DNA from: Phaeoceros laevis
Taxonomy: Eukaryota; Anthocerotophyta; Anthocerotopsida; Notothyladales
NCBI GenBank assembly: GCA_049999765.1
Contig: JBNGIQ010009063.1
Coordinates: 82,282 to 122,537 of the forward strand
Direction of reading: 5' to 3'
DNA length: 40,256 nt
Part shown: positions 11,410 through 22,648 of the stretch, one piece after another
How positions within the stretch are numbered: position 1 is the stretch's first letter
Layout: each line of letters opens with the position of its first letter
Translations under genes and position numbers: made by a program
The notes under the pieces: generated by a model
Told to the model about the DNA's origin: nothing
The model's database searches: none
What the model saw: the letters and a program-made list of their open reading frames with translations, nothing else

Positions 11410-12318
11410 ATGCTTCTTCTTCTGGTTTTGCTTCTTCAGTTGACGGAGGTGAAGGCCATGTCTAACCCTGCTGAAAATTGCGCACGCGTAGAGGCCAAAG
11501 AGTGCCGTCGGTGAAGAGGAAAGGCCGCCAGATTTTTGGAGGAAGAGGGATTGGAATAGCTCAAGGCGGTCCTGGATTGCAAAGCAACCGGCGGGAACAG
11601 CACCAGAAAATTCGGTGACATTGTGGTATTGACAATGGACGATGATGGAAGCACAGGCGAGGCTGTGGTAATTGACGATGGAGGCACTGGCGAGGCTCTG
11701 CCAGTCGACGATGATGGAAGCACCAGCAAGGCTTTGGCAATTGAAGGCGAGTCCAACGACTGTGACGACACTCCAATTTCAGCATCATCCTATTTTCATG
11801 GATTAAGAATTAATCTGGCAGATAAGCCAACATGTTTCTCCCATGGGAAGCAAAAAGTGTTTGTTGGAGCGGTGCACCTGGTGCAGGAGAAGATCAAAGA
11901 ATGGGGCATTTCTCTGCTTGGCCAAGTCGGCATATGCGACAAGGAAATTCTTGTTAACAATAAGAGGATTGCAGGTCTTACCACAAATTATCCGAGGGAC
12001 GAATCACGTTGGATCAAAGTTGTCGGGGAGGATTTCATAATGTCCTGGACAAGAGGGATCACCGACGGCGCCGCGGATGCTGCAGAGACGATGCTGCAGA
12101 GTGTGGTGGAGCTGTGGGCGATGGGTCCTTGGGGACGCCCACCTTTGGCGCAGAGGGACAACCCCGAAGCACAACAGGGTCTTCGCCGTGTGGCATGGAT
12201 AGTGAAACAGCCTCCTTACACTATGTGGTGGGAGAATGTTAATCCCCTAGGATGGCTTATTCTACAATTCGGTTGCGAGCCTGGCTTCAGACCTCCTCTC
12301 CAGTCAAAAAGAAAATGA
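11410..12318 (+). pseudogene. Unrecognised ORF with acidic repeats; frame broken by two stops upstream
   Basis: A single frame is open from ATG 11410 to the TAA at 12318 except for TGA 11512-11514 and TAG 11557-11559. After the second stop come about 250 codons. The first in-frame ATG there is at 11635, followed by three degenerate 11-12-residue acidic repeats (DDDGSTGEAVVI, DDGGTGEALPV, DDDGSTSKALAI). A mixed, Trp-rich region with no family I recognise follows. The 5' part (MLLLLVLLLQ...) looks like a signal peptide but may equally be a pyrimidine-rich splice acceptor ending TTCTTCAG. Options are a gene starting at 11635 with a spliced leader, or a decayed gene. It converges on the F-box/LRR gene, the stop codons being only about 30 bp apart. 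Function unknown. Confidence 0.4.
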
Positions 12319-12349
12319 AAAGACTCTTTGATCCGCCGACTCTCCATAT

Positions 12350-15041
12350 TTATATCTCCAAGGAAGGTTGCTGGAAGAAGCTCGGCATCATGGGTTTGTC
12401 CATCCAGCGTAGTCTGCAGCCACGGCGTTCGGTGAAGGTGATAACATCTGCAGGGATGATTGCCTGGAGGTAGAGAAGCAGCTTCACTTTCTTCGTCGTC
12501 CTACATGCTAGCAGGATTTTTTCATAGCAGTCCTCCGTCACACCTTTCAGGTGTACAATCTTCAGGTCTAGCATACAGTTGAGATTGGCCAGGGCAAGAA
12601 GCCCCGCGTTCTTTATGTTACAACAGTATGAGATGTTGATCTGCAACAAACGAAAAGGCTAGGTTAGGAAGGATTGTAATCAGAAGTAAAACGTTTTTTG
12701 AACTATGCCCGGATGAGGAAAAATGTCAAGTAAATGTGTTCTTCATAGATACCTGTCGGAGCTGTGTGCATCCTGTCACAAGGGAGAAGATTCCTGAATC
12801 ATCAAGGCCTGAGCAATGCTTCATGTCTAGCTCTTTCAATTGTTTGCATCCGCCTGCCAGGGACGCAAGTCCAGCCGAGGATACCTTTCTGCACCCTCGT
12901 AACTCCAACTGCTGCAGATTGTGTAACTTGCCAAGAGATGCCATCGAAGCATCCGTTATCCTTATGCAGTAGGACAGGTTCGCAACTCTTAACATAGGGC
13001 ACCGAGTGGCTATTGCCTCCACACCCACATCACCCACCCCTGTAGATCTGTTAAACCACACATGTATGGGTTATGGTGGAAGGAAGGATATAACACCACC
13101 ATACAATGCAATTATGGTTCAGCTTCCAAGCACATACCTGTACAAGTCTATTTCTATGATGGTGGACCAGCAACGCCCACAAGGTTGGCTGATGCCCAGG
13201 TCAGTGATATTCACGCAGATTCCTACTTTCAGTAGCCGCAGGTATTTGCATTTGGCTACAGACATAATGCCTACAAGCACAGCAAACTGGAAGTGTGAGT
13301 GTCGTAAAAAAGGAGTCGGTCTGATTTCCTGAAAAGGACAGATGCAAATCGCTGAGCGAGTTTGGCACCAACCTGAATCATTTATGAATGTATCTGTTAG
13401 GTCCAGTTCCTCCAGTAGGGGACACCCCTGGCCCAGCAAAGAGATGCCCTTATCCGTGACCAGGCTGCAGTACTCCAGCTTCAAGCTCAGTAGCCCTTTG
13501 CAACAGGTTGAGATGGCAGACAAAGCCAAGTCTGTAATATTCCTACAGCATGTGAGGTCAAGCTTTTGAAGACCCCTGCAACTAGAAACAACTCCCTGAA
13601 TCCCCTCATCTGTGACACCCTTGCACTTGCTCAGGCTGAGCTCCTTTAGCCCTTTACATCCTCTTCCAATTAAGGCCAATCCAGCTTCGGTCACGTGACA
13701 TCCCTCAAGGTTTATGGCCTGGAGACCTGACATTCTCTCAAAGCTGGCCAGTAACTCCGTCGAAGCCTGCACATCATACGTCGACTAAATCAATACATCT
13801 TGACAAACCTCGGACAAGCAAAAAACTGCCTCGATAGATGTAACCCGAGGATTTTTACCTGCAGGAAGTAGGAAAGTGTAAGCTGTTGAAGAGACTTGGT
13901 TCCATCGGCAAAGGATATAACCCCCCACTTGGTGAGCATAGGACACCTGGATATGTCCAGCTTCTGCAGAAACAACAAGTGAGATCCCAAGCTCCGACTC
14001 CAGCACGTCGCAACCAAGACCTGACAACAGAGCTGTCGAAAAAGTTCAAACGAGAAAAAGAATCGACTCACCTTCAAGGATTTACAGCCATCTCTCAACA
14101 GAGACAACCCCAAGTCGTCCACATTGTTACACCCCACAAGACTAAGAGTCACAAGCTCCTGCAAAGTTGATATTTGCTTCAAAGAAACGTTGGATATCTG
14201 CAAAAACGCACAAAAAGCACCCTCAGCTGCCATCACAAGCACAACATTGCATCTTGCAAACAGCCATAACGCACGAGTGCAGAATGTAACAAACCTCGGT
14301 GCACGAAAGGTCCAGTGTGTGAAGCTGACGGCAACTTGCTGCCACTGCCGTGGTTCCGATGTCGGAGACTCCCATGCACAACTTGAGAAGCAGCACCTTC
14401 AGTCCTTTGCACCCGGCTGCCAGAGCGCACAGACCGTCGTCCGTGACAAGGCGGCAGCCGAGCATGTTCAAGCTGGACAGCTTAGGCAGCTTAGCCAAGG
14501 CAGTGACACCGGCGTCAGTCAGGTGCCCGCACTTGGTGAGATCGAGAACCACCAGGCTCCGGCACCCTCTGGCAATCGCCTCCAGCCCAACCTCGGTGAA
14601 CCCGCCGACTTTGGCCAGCTTCAAGGACCGCAGCCTCGGCCCGGCATGCTTGGCCACCACGCCCAGGCTCTCGTCCGTGACCTGCGAGCAGGAGGAGAGA
14701 TCAAGCTGCTCCAGCGCAGTGTACCTCTCCAGCACGGACCCCATCATGTCCGCAGTCAACAGTTGCAACCCCGTCCTGACGCTGGCCTCCAGATCCCGGA
14801 ACAGCTTGCACACCAGGCGCCAGGCCTGCCTATCCCCGCGATCTGGCAGCTTCTCCAGCACGCTCAGCCACAAATGCTCGTTCATGCCTCCCACATGGTC
14901 CTGCAGCCTGCATGCCTTCTTCGCCATCCTCCAAGGCTTCACGTTTTCCTCGCTCAACTCGAGGTTGCCCTTGCCGCTGTTGAAAGAGCTCACCGCAACC
15001 TCCTCACAGCCTCCCCTCCGAGCCGCAACAAACCCTGGCAT
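12350..15041 (-). CDS. FBL3: F-box/LRR-repeat protein, FBL3-like
   Basis: Predicted substrate receptor of an SCF ubiquitin ligase. Seven exons (minus strand): 15041-14295, 14197-14072, 13963-13859, 13766-13373, 13270-13138, 13047-12753, 12640-12350. All are GT-AG and join in frame to 696 aa. The F-box lies near residues 54-90 (MNEHLWLSVLEKLPD...WRLVCKLFRDLE). About 18 Cys-containing LRRs follow, such as LEQLDLSSCSQVTDESL and LQKLDLTCCRNITDLAL, running to the C terminus. The tail (VKLLLYLQAIIP...RRGCRLRWMDKP) resembles the end of Arabidopsis FBL3/RAE1, from memory. RAE1 acts on the STOP1 transcription factor; whether this protein does is inference. The N-terminal 50 residues before the F-box are unlike anything I know, and later ATGs (encoding MAKKAC or MNEHL) are possible starts. 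Long plus-strand ORFs over the first exon are shadows. Confidence 0.92.
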
Positions 15042-17187
15042 GCCCCGGAGCTATGCACCCTCCCCGCGCTGCTACATTATTCCTCCTCCAAGAAGACCAC
15101 TTGCGAGCACAGATCAAGAGCTGCAGCACCTGGCCGTACGATCGCCGGGTGAAGGTCTTGAAAGGAGCTTGCTGCGTGCAATGTGGCGGCGAGTGCCGGA
15201 AGACGGGAGGAACACAATAGGGAAGAGAAGGGGAGCGAGGCATGGCTTTGAGAGGAGAGGGAGGTAAGGAGGACGAGGCTGGTGCAGGAGTCCAGGCGGG
15301 CGGGCGGCAAGGTTCATCCAGGAAAGGTCTTGATGAGTTCTACCTACCTACCGCTAAACCCGCCAGCGGTACGTCCGTATTTGTCATATCGCAAGTTGGG
15401 AACCTTTAGACGACATGTTTAGTCGGGTTCCGTACTTGCGGTACTCGCCGGGCCGGTCAGCGCCCGCCTCAGACGCGCCCGGCGATCGCGGCCGGTACCT
15501 AGAAGTACCGGTCTGGTACTTCCGTACTGCCCGGTCTGGTCTGCACCTGCGCCGTACTCACGAGGGCCTGGGGTACGTTGGCAAAACAGTGTAAAGTGGT
15601 GACCCCTTCTGCCGGTTGTGGCAAAACCCTTCGGTTGGGAAAACGGGTTTTATTTATTTATTCATTAGGCGTGTAGCCTAAGGCTATGACGCCAAACCGA
15701 GAAAAAACCCGCATTTCCGCATTGAGTTGAAACTCGTAAAGCTAAACGAACTAGTAACCGAAACTAGCAAACTCCACCCAAGGTAAAGTTTTGAGGGACT
15801 AAGCTAAAAGATCTAAGACAAAACACAAGAACCTGAGGAAATGAAAGAGGTGTATTCATACAGAGTATGGAACTAGGGGTGCCCTAAGAGCAAATAAAAC
15901 CAATTAGTGACGGTAGCAAAGAATGACAATATGAACTACGATGTCAATATAAGATGCCACCCATGGATGGAAATGAAATATCAAAGTTGGAAAACCGAAG
16001 CCGAAATAGGGAATTGGAGAAGCTGCACATAACCACCAGAAGAATATCCACACAAGAGCTCGTGGGCCCTCGCATGTCAGGGAGAGCCCAATACCAAACT
16101 TAGTTGGGCTGGCCAAGATGAATGAGAAGCATGGTGTTGTCTTTTATAGTTGTAACATGTAGCAATAGTTTTATCAGCCGCACATTCCACCACCTAGTGA
16201 GGTCCACCACAATGGACGCATAAGATAGAGTTACGACAGGTCGACTAAGTGTGGCTAAAACCTTGACAACGAAAACATTGAACAAGATCAACATGAGGAA
16301 TAAAAGGAGATATCCTTAAATGTCGGGCCTCTAAAAACATGCCGTGGTGAATAACCTTATCAATATCGGATTCTTTGCGAGAGAGGTCAAAAGTCAGAAG
16401 GATGCTTTTTCAAAGAAAAATCTCGAGTGAGCCAACAGGGTTTGGTATAAAAAACCTCCTTAGCACCCTCCAAACTTGCGGTAGAGTGACAAAAGTTGGG
16501 ACATCCTGCACCAAGAGTTGAACTTCAATATCCAGGGTAAGAATATCACCGAAGGTTGGAAAGGCTTAAACGGAAAACAGCTTAAAGCAGGTCCATGTAT
16601 GGTTTGCCAGCAATTGTCCGTTTGCATTGTAGACATGCGGGCAATTACTATATGCATGGATATTAATTACACAACAACATCTATGCCGTCTATCCTATGT
16701 ATAAAAGCAGGCTCCATATGTGCTCATCCCATGGAGCAAGCAAGGCCCATAGGCGGAAGCGGCACCACCCGGGTTATGGCATGTACATGTGGCGTGCAGC
16801 ATCATGCCGCATGTCTGTTGGCATGATATATCGCATCGCATATGTGAAACAGTGAAAGGGTTTGCGCTGAAAGGGTGAATATTTGGTCGGCCGGTCAGTA
16901 TTATGAACACCTGCCAACTTATTTGTCCAAATTATTTTGTTGCTTTGCGCCGATGAAGTCCACGAAATGCCAGCTTTTCGCCAGTACACGTAAAATGCCC
17001 TCGTACTCACGTGTGGGACCATGATATTCGCTGCTTGTACCGGCACAGGTCATGTTATGAGCCAATTAAGGAAAAGGCGTCCGTTTCGGAAGGGTACAGT
17101 TTTCGTACACCATCTAGAAGCTCCCAATGCCTCCCATATTGCTTCAAAATTCTAGTAAATTTACAAATTTTTCAGTAGCGAACTGTG
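15042..17187. other. Intergenic, FBL3-like leader to tRNA-Lys
   Basis: The first 300 bp should hold the FBL3-like 5' leader and promoter. Around 15480-15560 are repeated GGTACC/CCGGTCTGGT motifs. An imperfect hairpin GGCGTgTAGCC-TAA-GGCTAtgACGCC lies near 15668-15693, just after a TTTATTTATTTA run. The rest (15.9-17.1 kb) is AT-richer and shows short interrupted ORFs only, perhaps transposon debris, but no family can be named. Confidence 0.5.
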
Positions 17188-17260
17188 GCCGCCCTAGCTC
17201 AGCTGGTAGAGCGCAAGGCTCTTAACCTTGTGGTCGGGCGTTCGAGCCCCCCGGGCGGCG
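17188..17260 (+). tRNA. tRNA-Lys (anticodon CUU)
   Basis: 73 nt fold as a standard cloverleaf. Acceptor GCCGCCC pairs with GGGCGGC plus discriminator G. D arm is GCTC/GAGC. Anticodon stem CAAGG/CCTTG has loop CTCTTAA, giving CTT. The T arm is GGGCG-TTCGAGC-CCCCC with one C:C mismatch. Box A (TAGCTCAGCTGG) and box B (GTTCGAGCC) are both present. No intron, and no encoded CCA, as expected for a nuclear tRNA. A TTTT run at 17284-17287 is a plausible Pol III terminator. Confidence 0.95.
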
Positions 17261-17685
17261 TCATCCTCAGGTACTATGATTTGTTTTACTACAGCTGAGA
17301 CGTGTATTGTTTTGTCGGCATTTTGCATCCCACCCACATGTTTGCCGCTCCAAAGACTTGCCGACTTGCCTCATGGAGCTCGTGTCAGGTTTTTGACTTC
17401 AAGAGCGTTAAAGTAGTCTTCAGAAGTGAGAGTTTTGCATGCAACAACATACCGAAACACTGACTGTCGCGATGTCGAGATAGCATGAAGCTCATGAAAT
17501 AGCTTTGTAACAAGTTTGTAAGAAGTTCCACCCCAAGTATTTGATTTTGCCATCAGTGGTTTCTTATCAAACTCCAGCCCTTTATTATCTATTGGAGATA
17601 TGTACAACTTCCTTGAAGGATGTTTTGGCTTTGTCAGAACCACCACATGTCTGTCGGAAGCCCCTGAGGACCATTATCTGTTTCA
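17261..17685. other. UreG 3' flank
   Basis: Between tRNA-Lys and the UreG stop codon; probably the UreG 3' UTR and tRNA flank. A 91-codon minus ORF here has no family resemblance and is not called. Confidence 0.55.
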
Positions 17686-19397
17686 TTAACAAGGGGGGAC
17701 TTGTTTCACACCAGTGGCATGTCTCCAAGCCTTGATAACGTGCTCAACAATTTCTGGTACCCCAACGCCATGTTTGACCTGACCTTCGAGCAAAGATTGG
17801 AGGAATTAGCGAACCAGAGCTCAAGTTGGAATAAGATGACAGAGAGCCCACAATGAGGAAGAATGCAGAGCTACGTTAGCTACCACCAGCACCTGAGCGA
17901 ACACAAAAGGTCCTGCATCACGCATCCGCAGAGCATCTCGTTCCATCACCTTCAAGTCTGCTCCAACAGCATCAGCTAGATCGGTTTTGTTGATGACCTA
18001 AAACAACACAGGGACATGGTTTAACCAGGTAGTAAAATATCAGACAACAACCTAGACTCCATACATCAAAGGCTTGTAAACACTGGCCCACCGTAGAGGT
18101 TTTCTTAGAAGGGTATCAAGACATGACAACCAGCCTGGGAAGGGAACTGACCAGAAGATCTGCTTGTGTGATGCCTGGGCCACCCTTGCGGGGTATCTTG
18201 TCACCTCCAGCCACATCGATAATGTAGATGATGTAGTCGGCAAGCTCCCTGCTGAAGTTTGCTGCTAGGTTATCTGTTAAGCAACGTCCAGGACGAATCA
18301 CTCAGCACATGGCATGACATAGTTTGCTTAAGCAAGAAAGCATGAGGTCCAGCTGCTGTCCCACAACCTACCTCCACCAGATTCACAAAGAAGAATGTCA
18401 GCGGAAAATGCATGAGTCAGGTCTTCGAGTGGTCCTAGGTTTATACTTATGTCCTCCCTTATAGCAGCATGAGGACATCCACCTGTCTCGACTGCACGAA
18501 TACGGTCAGCTGCAAGCGCACCATGTTTTACCAAGAATTCTGCATCTTCTTGTGTAAAGATGTCGTTGGTGACCTGCGAGCACATGACAATGGGAGACCG
18601 TAAGTCCTGTCTGAAGCACCTTACATATCCTCCCACGTTTGCCTGTTTTAGCCGTGTAGAAACGTACTGCAGCAATGCTGTATTTATCACGTAGAGAGAA
18701 GCACAGTTTAAGCATTAAAGCTGTCTTCCTGCAGCAAAAGGAATGGAAGAAGTAAGCTATACTGCTCAGATGATGCTCAGCAGGAGAGGTGAACATAAAA
18801 CCAGATGATCGAAGGAGGAGGAAGAACAAACCCTGAGCCAACCGGGCCACCTATGCCAACTGTAAAAGCTCTTTCCTCAAAGTCTCTTGACAAAGGCTTT
18901 GCACGCCGAAGGAAAAAACCGGGAGAGTAGATTGGTTCATGGGAGTGAGGAGCTAGTCCGTCATGCGAGTGATACAACTTCCCATCCTTCACAAAACTTT
19001 GTTCTGTTGCTCTACATCACGGAGACAAGCAAGATGAACAACAGTCTCTCCCACACCAAGTAAGGGATTGCTGAATCCCTTGAAAGAGCACGTGGGCAAA
19101 ATGAAAGGCGACTCTACACTGATAATCGTGCTGCAACATGATAATGCGAAACATCTACATATGATGACAACAGGGAATCGTCATAAAGTCCATGGCACAG
19201 GCACAAGTAGGAGTAACTCGGGGAAAAACTGAACTTTCCGAGGAATCTGAGAAAGAATGAGCTGCTCACATCAGCTCCGGATGCGTATGTTCATGGTCGT
19301 GGGTATGGTGGTGATCATGAGAGTGGCGATGGTCATCCTCGTGGTGAAGGTCGCCATGCATGTCCTCGTGAGGGTGTTGCTTGACCTCGGTATCCAT
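17686..19397 (-). CDS. UREG: Urease accessory protein UreG (GTPase)
   Basis: GTPase that, with UreD and UreF, delivers nickel to urease; acts in the cytosol. Seven exons (minus): 19397-19270, about 19011-18832, 18728-18668, 18573-18372, 18273-18152, 17997-17893, 17778-17686; all GT-AG, about 296 aa (Arabidopsis UreG about 275). The N terminus is a His/Asp-rich segment (about residues 5-40), the likely nickel-binding extension of plant UreG. Then [19 protein letters not shown]-loop GGPVGSGKT (made across an exon junction), the CPH motif in [52 protein letters not shown] and the guanine-specificity motif NKTDL in the sixth exon. The second exon's acceptor is uncertain (19011, or 15 nt inside). 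All key motifs are intact. Divergent from the asparaginase gene. Confidence 0.96.
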
Positions 19398-20131
19398 GAA
19401 TCTCTCCTCAGCCAGGTCACCTGATTTTTGTCCGTCTATCTGTGCCTGCAATTCACATTTTTTTTGGGGTTCTGGAATGAGTAAACTCACAGCTCACAGC
19501 TGCCTTGGCCAATGGGCAGCCATGGTCTACAAGCATTCTTGTGGACAATTAGCCGCTGTTGACTGGGACCAGGGAGACGCTCACTTCAGTCCAGTGACAT
19601 TAGGAGGGAATCATGCAAATGAGCGAGAGGTACTAGGATCCAGGCTCATACCTTCAGCCTCCAACGTCGATTCCTTTCTATCACAGTCGGGGACTCTTAT
19701 CACCAGGTGCAGCTCAACATCCGTCAAGTGATGAAGAAAGGGCAATGAGTCAAGCTCGAAATGAGAGGAGCCGAGGCCTTGTTATCGTGCTCGAGCAATA
19801 GACACCTCGTGGAGGTAATTACTAAAAACACTTCCACCAATCCTGCAAATCAGATTCCACGCTTTTTTTCCTGGCTCTAGGTGCTGCATCTCTATCATGA
19901 GCGGTGGTTAGCAGTTTCGTTGTCTTCTTAAGTGGTTTTGCAGCTAATTCGAGCCCCTTCACCGGAACCAGGCTGCTGAGCGGGAGTCTGCGTACCTTCC
20001 CACTCGTGAAGATTGCATATGAATGCGAGCAAGCAAGTTCAGCCTCTCGAGCTTCCGCAACTATCATACATTTGGACGGCATTTTGCAATCGCAGCTCCT
20101 GAACGGTAGTCCGGCTTCACAAAAAGGCTCG
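19398..20131. promoter_or_regulatory. Shared divergent promoter region, UreG / asparaginase
   Basis: About 734 bp separate the start codons of UreG (-) and asparaginase (+). No other gene lies between, so this stretch must hold both leaders and promoters. No clear TATA box or paired operator stands out by eye. The asparaginase frame is open upstream from about 19901 but has no in-frame ATG before 20132. Confidence 0.6.
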
Positions 20132-21508
20132 ATGGGATGGGCAATTGCCTTGCATGGTGGCGCCGGTGACATTCAAAAATCGAAACGAGTTGAGAAAGCT
20201 GAGGCAGCGATGCTTGAATTTTTGAAGAGGGGGGCGTCTCTGCTTCAGGATGACAGTTCCAAGTCGGCGCTGGACGTTGTGGAGATTGTGGTAAGTGTCA
20301 CAAAGCATTGCTGTCCACTAATGCGGTTCAGGAGTGTCTTTAAGGCAGATCAGATGGTGTGCAATTTTGTAGGTCAGAGAGCTGGAGAACTGTCCCCTGT
20401 TCAATGCAGGCAAAGGTTCCGTACTGACTACCAAGGGCACAGTGGAGATGGAGGCGTCCATCATGGACGGAGCCAGTGGAAAGTGTGGAGCAGTGTCTGG
20501 CCTGACAACCGTGGTGAACCCTATATCAGTTGCTCGTCTGGTGATGGAGAAAACTCCACACGCATACCTGGCATTTGATGGAGCCGAGGCTTTTGCTGCT
20601 CAGCAGGTACGAAATGCAAATGTCGGACCATTTGCATCAAGGCTAGTTTAACATGCACGTGACATACTGAACATTCTCCGTTTGCCTCCAGGGTGTGGAA
20701 ACACAAGATCCAAGCTACTTCATCACAGCTGAGAACATCGCGAGGTTGAAGAAGGCACAGGCTGCACATGCTGTACAGGTGGGCCATCGTGCAGCATGAT
20801 AGCACGCACAGAGAAGTGTGACTGCATTGTGACTTCATTCCCGACAGGAGCATTTCCTGTAAGCTCGGAGTAGTGTATCCTTGTCTGCATAACCGGCTAT
20901 CAGCGTGGTTTAGGATACTACGGTAGGCTGGAGTTGTGCATCAAATACACCATGGTCATACACGCAGGCATCGCTGCCGATGTAGAGCTTCAGACTTGTC
21001 ATAGATGCTGACATGTTTCCACCTTTTCCTGCAGCTGGATTACTCTGCTCCCTCAGGAAGCCGTCCTAGAACGTCCCCTGACCTGCTGGCAGGTGATACA
21101 ATCAGCCAGCTTGAGACCGTGGGGTGTGTGGCCGTAGACAGGCATGGAAACTGTGCTGCGGCAACTTCCACAGGAGGGCTCGTTAATAAGATGGTTGGTA
21201 GAATTGGAGATACTCCACTTGTAGGAGCCGGGAACTATGCAAATTCCAGCTGTGCTATCTCTGCAACAGGACATGGCGAAGCCATCATCAGATGTACTAC
21301 TACCAGAGACGTTGCAGCCCTTGTGGAGTACAAAGGCCTAACCCTCCAGGAAGCGGCAGACTTGGCTGTTACCAAGCTTGGCAAGGGGAATGGGGGGCTC
21401 ATTGCAGTCTCAAATCAAGGAGAGGTTGCCACGGCTTTCAATTGCTCAGGAATGTTCAGAGCATACGCCAGCAGCAAGCATCCCGAGCTTAAAGTAGCTA
21501 CGTGGTAG
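20132..21508 (+). CDS. Plant-type (Ntn) L-asparaginase / isoaspartyl aminopeptidase
   Basis: Hydrolyses asparagine to aspartate and ammonia and also isoaspartyl dipeptides; cytosolic Ntn hydrolase that cleaves itself to expose a catalytic Thr. Four exons: 20132-20290, 20373-20606, 20692-20778, 21035-21508; all GT-AG, phase 0, 317 aa (family about 315). [13 protein letters not shown] starts the alpha subunit; [10 protein letters not shown] and [10 protein letters not shown] follow. The nucleophile is Thr188 in ETVGCVAVD, with TSTGG and [10 protein letters not shown] after it and GHGE near the oxyanion region. The residue before the nucleophile is Glu, not Gly. As I recall, Glu is found in the potassium-dependent plant subtype, and [10 protein letters not shown] also resembles that subtype, so I leave the subtype open. 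No ATG lies in frame upstream, which fixes the start. Divergent from UreG. Confidence 0.96.
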
Positions 21509-21663
21509 CTTTGGGAGGCTCACATTATTGATTTCTTCAGTCTATAGTAGCTGAAGCTAACAGTCAGAAAGTCTACCTCGTTGGACCAAAGTAAAGGAGA
21601 CTAGCATTGAATGTGACGTAACAAACTCAGCAGCCTAGCAATTTGCTGTTCCAAAGCCATGTG

Positions 21664-22089
21664 TCAGGAGACAGCTTCATGTGAACCCTGCACGTCGTGT
21701 CTCCAAGACTGTAAAATGCGGCCCCTGTTGCGCATTTTGCACACTACGAGCTCCATCCTAGCTCTTCGCAGCTCAGCTCGCAGCTCCACCACCTCAAATT
21801 GCGCACCCTCTAGTTCGTCCTTCAACCCGGCATATTCCACCATGACTTGGTGATCAAAGCTCGCGGCAGCAACAGAGCAGTTTATGTCCCGGGCCTGCAG
21901 GAGGAGCTTGAGCTGCCGATTGTCGTCAGCGATGCTGTGGCCGAGAGCGAGGCAATGCAGTGCCAGCAGGTTCGTTGCCAGAGCCATCACAATAATCAGT
22001 GTTTTGATAACACACCAGGTTGAAGCCCTGCTGCTGCCCTGGCTGCTAGCCTTCTCGTCATGTATCACCACTCCACAAGCACATTCCAT
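21664..22089 (-). CDS. Small single-pass membrane / coiled-coil protein, unknown
   Basis: One-exon ORF of 141 codons from ATG at 22089. Residues about 1-25 are polar with a CxC (MECACG). Residues about 27-50 form a hydrophobic segment (VIKTLIIVMALATNLLALHC) long enough to cross a membrane. The rest (about 55-125) is heptad-like and charged (LKDELEGAQFEVVELRAELR), consistent with a coiled coil. I do not recognise the family. It could be a membrane-anchored coiled-coil protein of plants or a chance frame, but the ordered TM-plus-coil layout favours a real gene. It is convergent with the asparaginase gene, about 155 bp away. Confidence 0.55.
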   Translation of the reverse strand: MECACGVVIHDEKASSQGSSRASTWCVIKTLIIVMALATNLLALHCLALGHSIADDNRQLKLLLQARDINCSVAAASFDHQVMVEYAGLKDELEGAQFEVVELRAELRRARMELVVCKMRNRGRILQSWRHDVQGSHEAVS

Positions 22090-22648
22090 ATCTGAACAAA
22101 GCAGGTAACGCCTACTGCAATAGAAACCGACACTTTAGCAACACAGAATCTTGAGTACATTGAATCCTTCACTTGAACAAAGTTCAACAACCAGGGAAGA
22201 TCGCTGACGGGAGACGGTCAGCGACGGAATCAGGAGCACCCCGAGAAACACGACAAGGTCCAAAGCCAGACAAGCCAGACTACTGTTTACCCACATGAAC
22301 GTCACATGGAGCGGGTTGCTTGAATTGGTAACGGTGACTTAGTCGCATTGGACACGGTGACTTGGTCGCATAGGAAACGTTGACCTGGTCGCATAGGAAA
22401 CGTTGACCTGGTCGCATNNNNNNNNNNTAGGAAACGTTGACCTGGTCGCATAGGAAACGTTGACCTGGTCGCATTGGACACGTTGTCGGCTTTCAAAGGA
22501 GACTGTTCAGGCGGACAAAGAACTGTTGAACGACGGCAATCGAGGTGAGAAAGAAATGAAGCCATATCAATGTATCGTTGTACACTGACAAAAGAGGCAA
22601 CTAAGAAGTCTATCAAAAATTGTTGTGCTGTACTACAAAAGCTCGCAA
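22090..22648. other. Intergenic with 23-bp tandem array and assembly gap
   Basis: Holds the 23-bp array described separately, the leader and promoter of the small membrane protein gene (upstream of 22089) and the 3' UTR of eIF3m. Minus-strand ORFs across the array are open only because the 23-bp period lacks stops in all frames. Confidence 0.6.
22327..22487. repeat. 23-bp tandem repeat interrupted by a 10-N gap
   Basis: Units of CGCATAGGAAACGTTGACCTGGT. The first complete units start at 22344, 22367 and 22390; the gap (Ns at 22418-22427) falls inside the next, and two more follow from 22447. Outer units are variants (CGCATTGGACACG...), while the inner ones are identical, as expected for slippage or unequal exchange. 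The ten Ns are a placeholder, so the true copy number is unknown. Confidence 0.95.

Noticed and set aside
11511-11559. A 49-nt GT-AG intron that would remove both stops in the acidic-repeat ORF
   Set aside because: Its length is not a multiple of three, so splicing it shifts into a frame that soon stops. It is also shorter than every other intron in the window.
14124-15267. Plus-strand ORFs of 342 and 305 codons
   Set aside because: Antisense to the first exon of the F-box/LRR gene, whose minus-strand frame has clear F-box and LRR motifs. The composition is that of a GC-rich shadow.
17371-17646. Minus ORF of 91 codons next to UreG
   Set aside because: It lies in the expected UreG 3' UTR, has no ATG-anchored family match and does not continue any UreG exon.
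22280-22616. Repetitive ORFs on the minus strand reading RPGQRFLCDQVNVS
   Set aside because: Produced by the 23-bp tandem repeat, which lacks stops in every frame. It also spans Ns.
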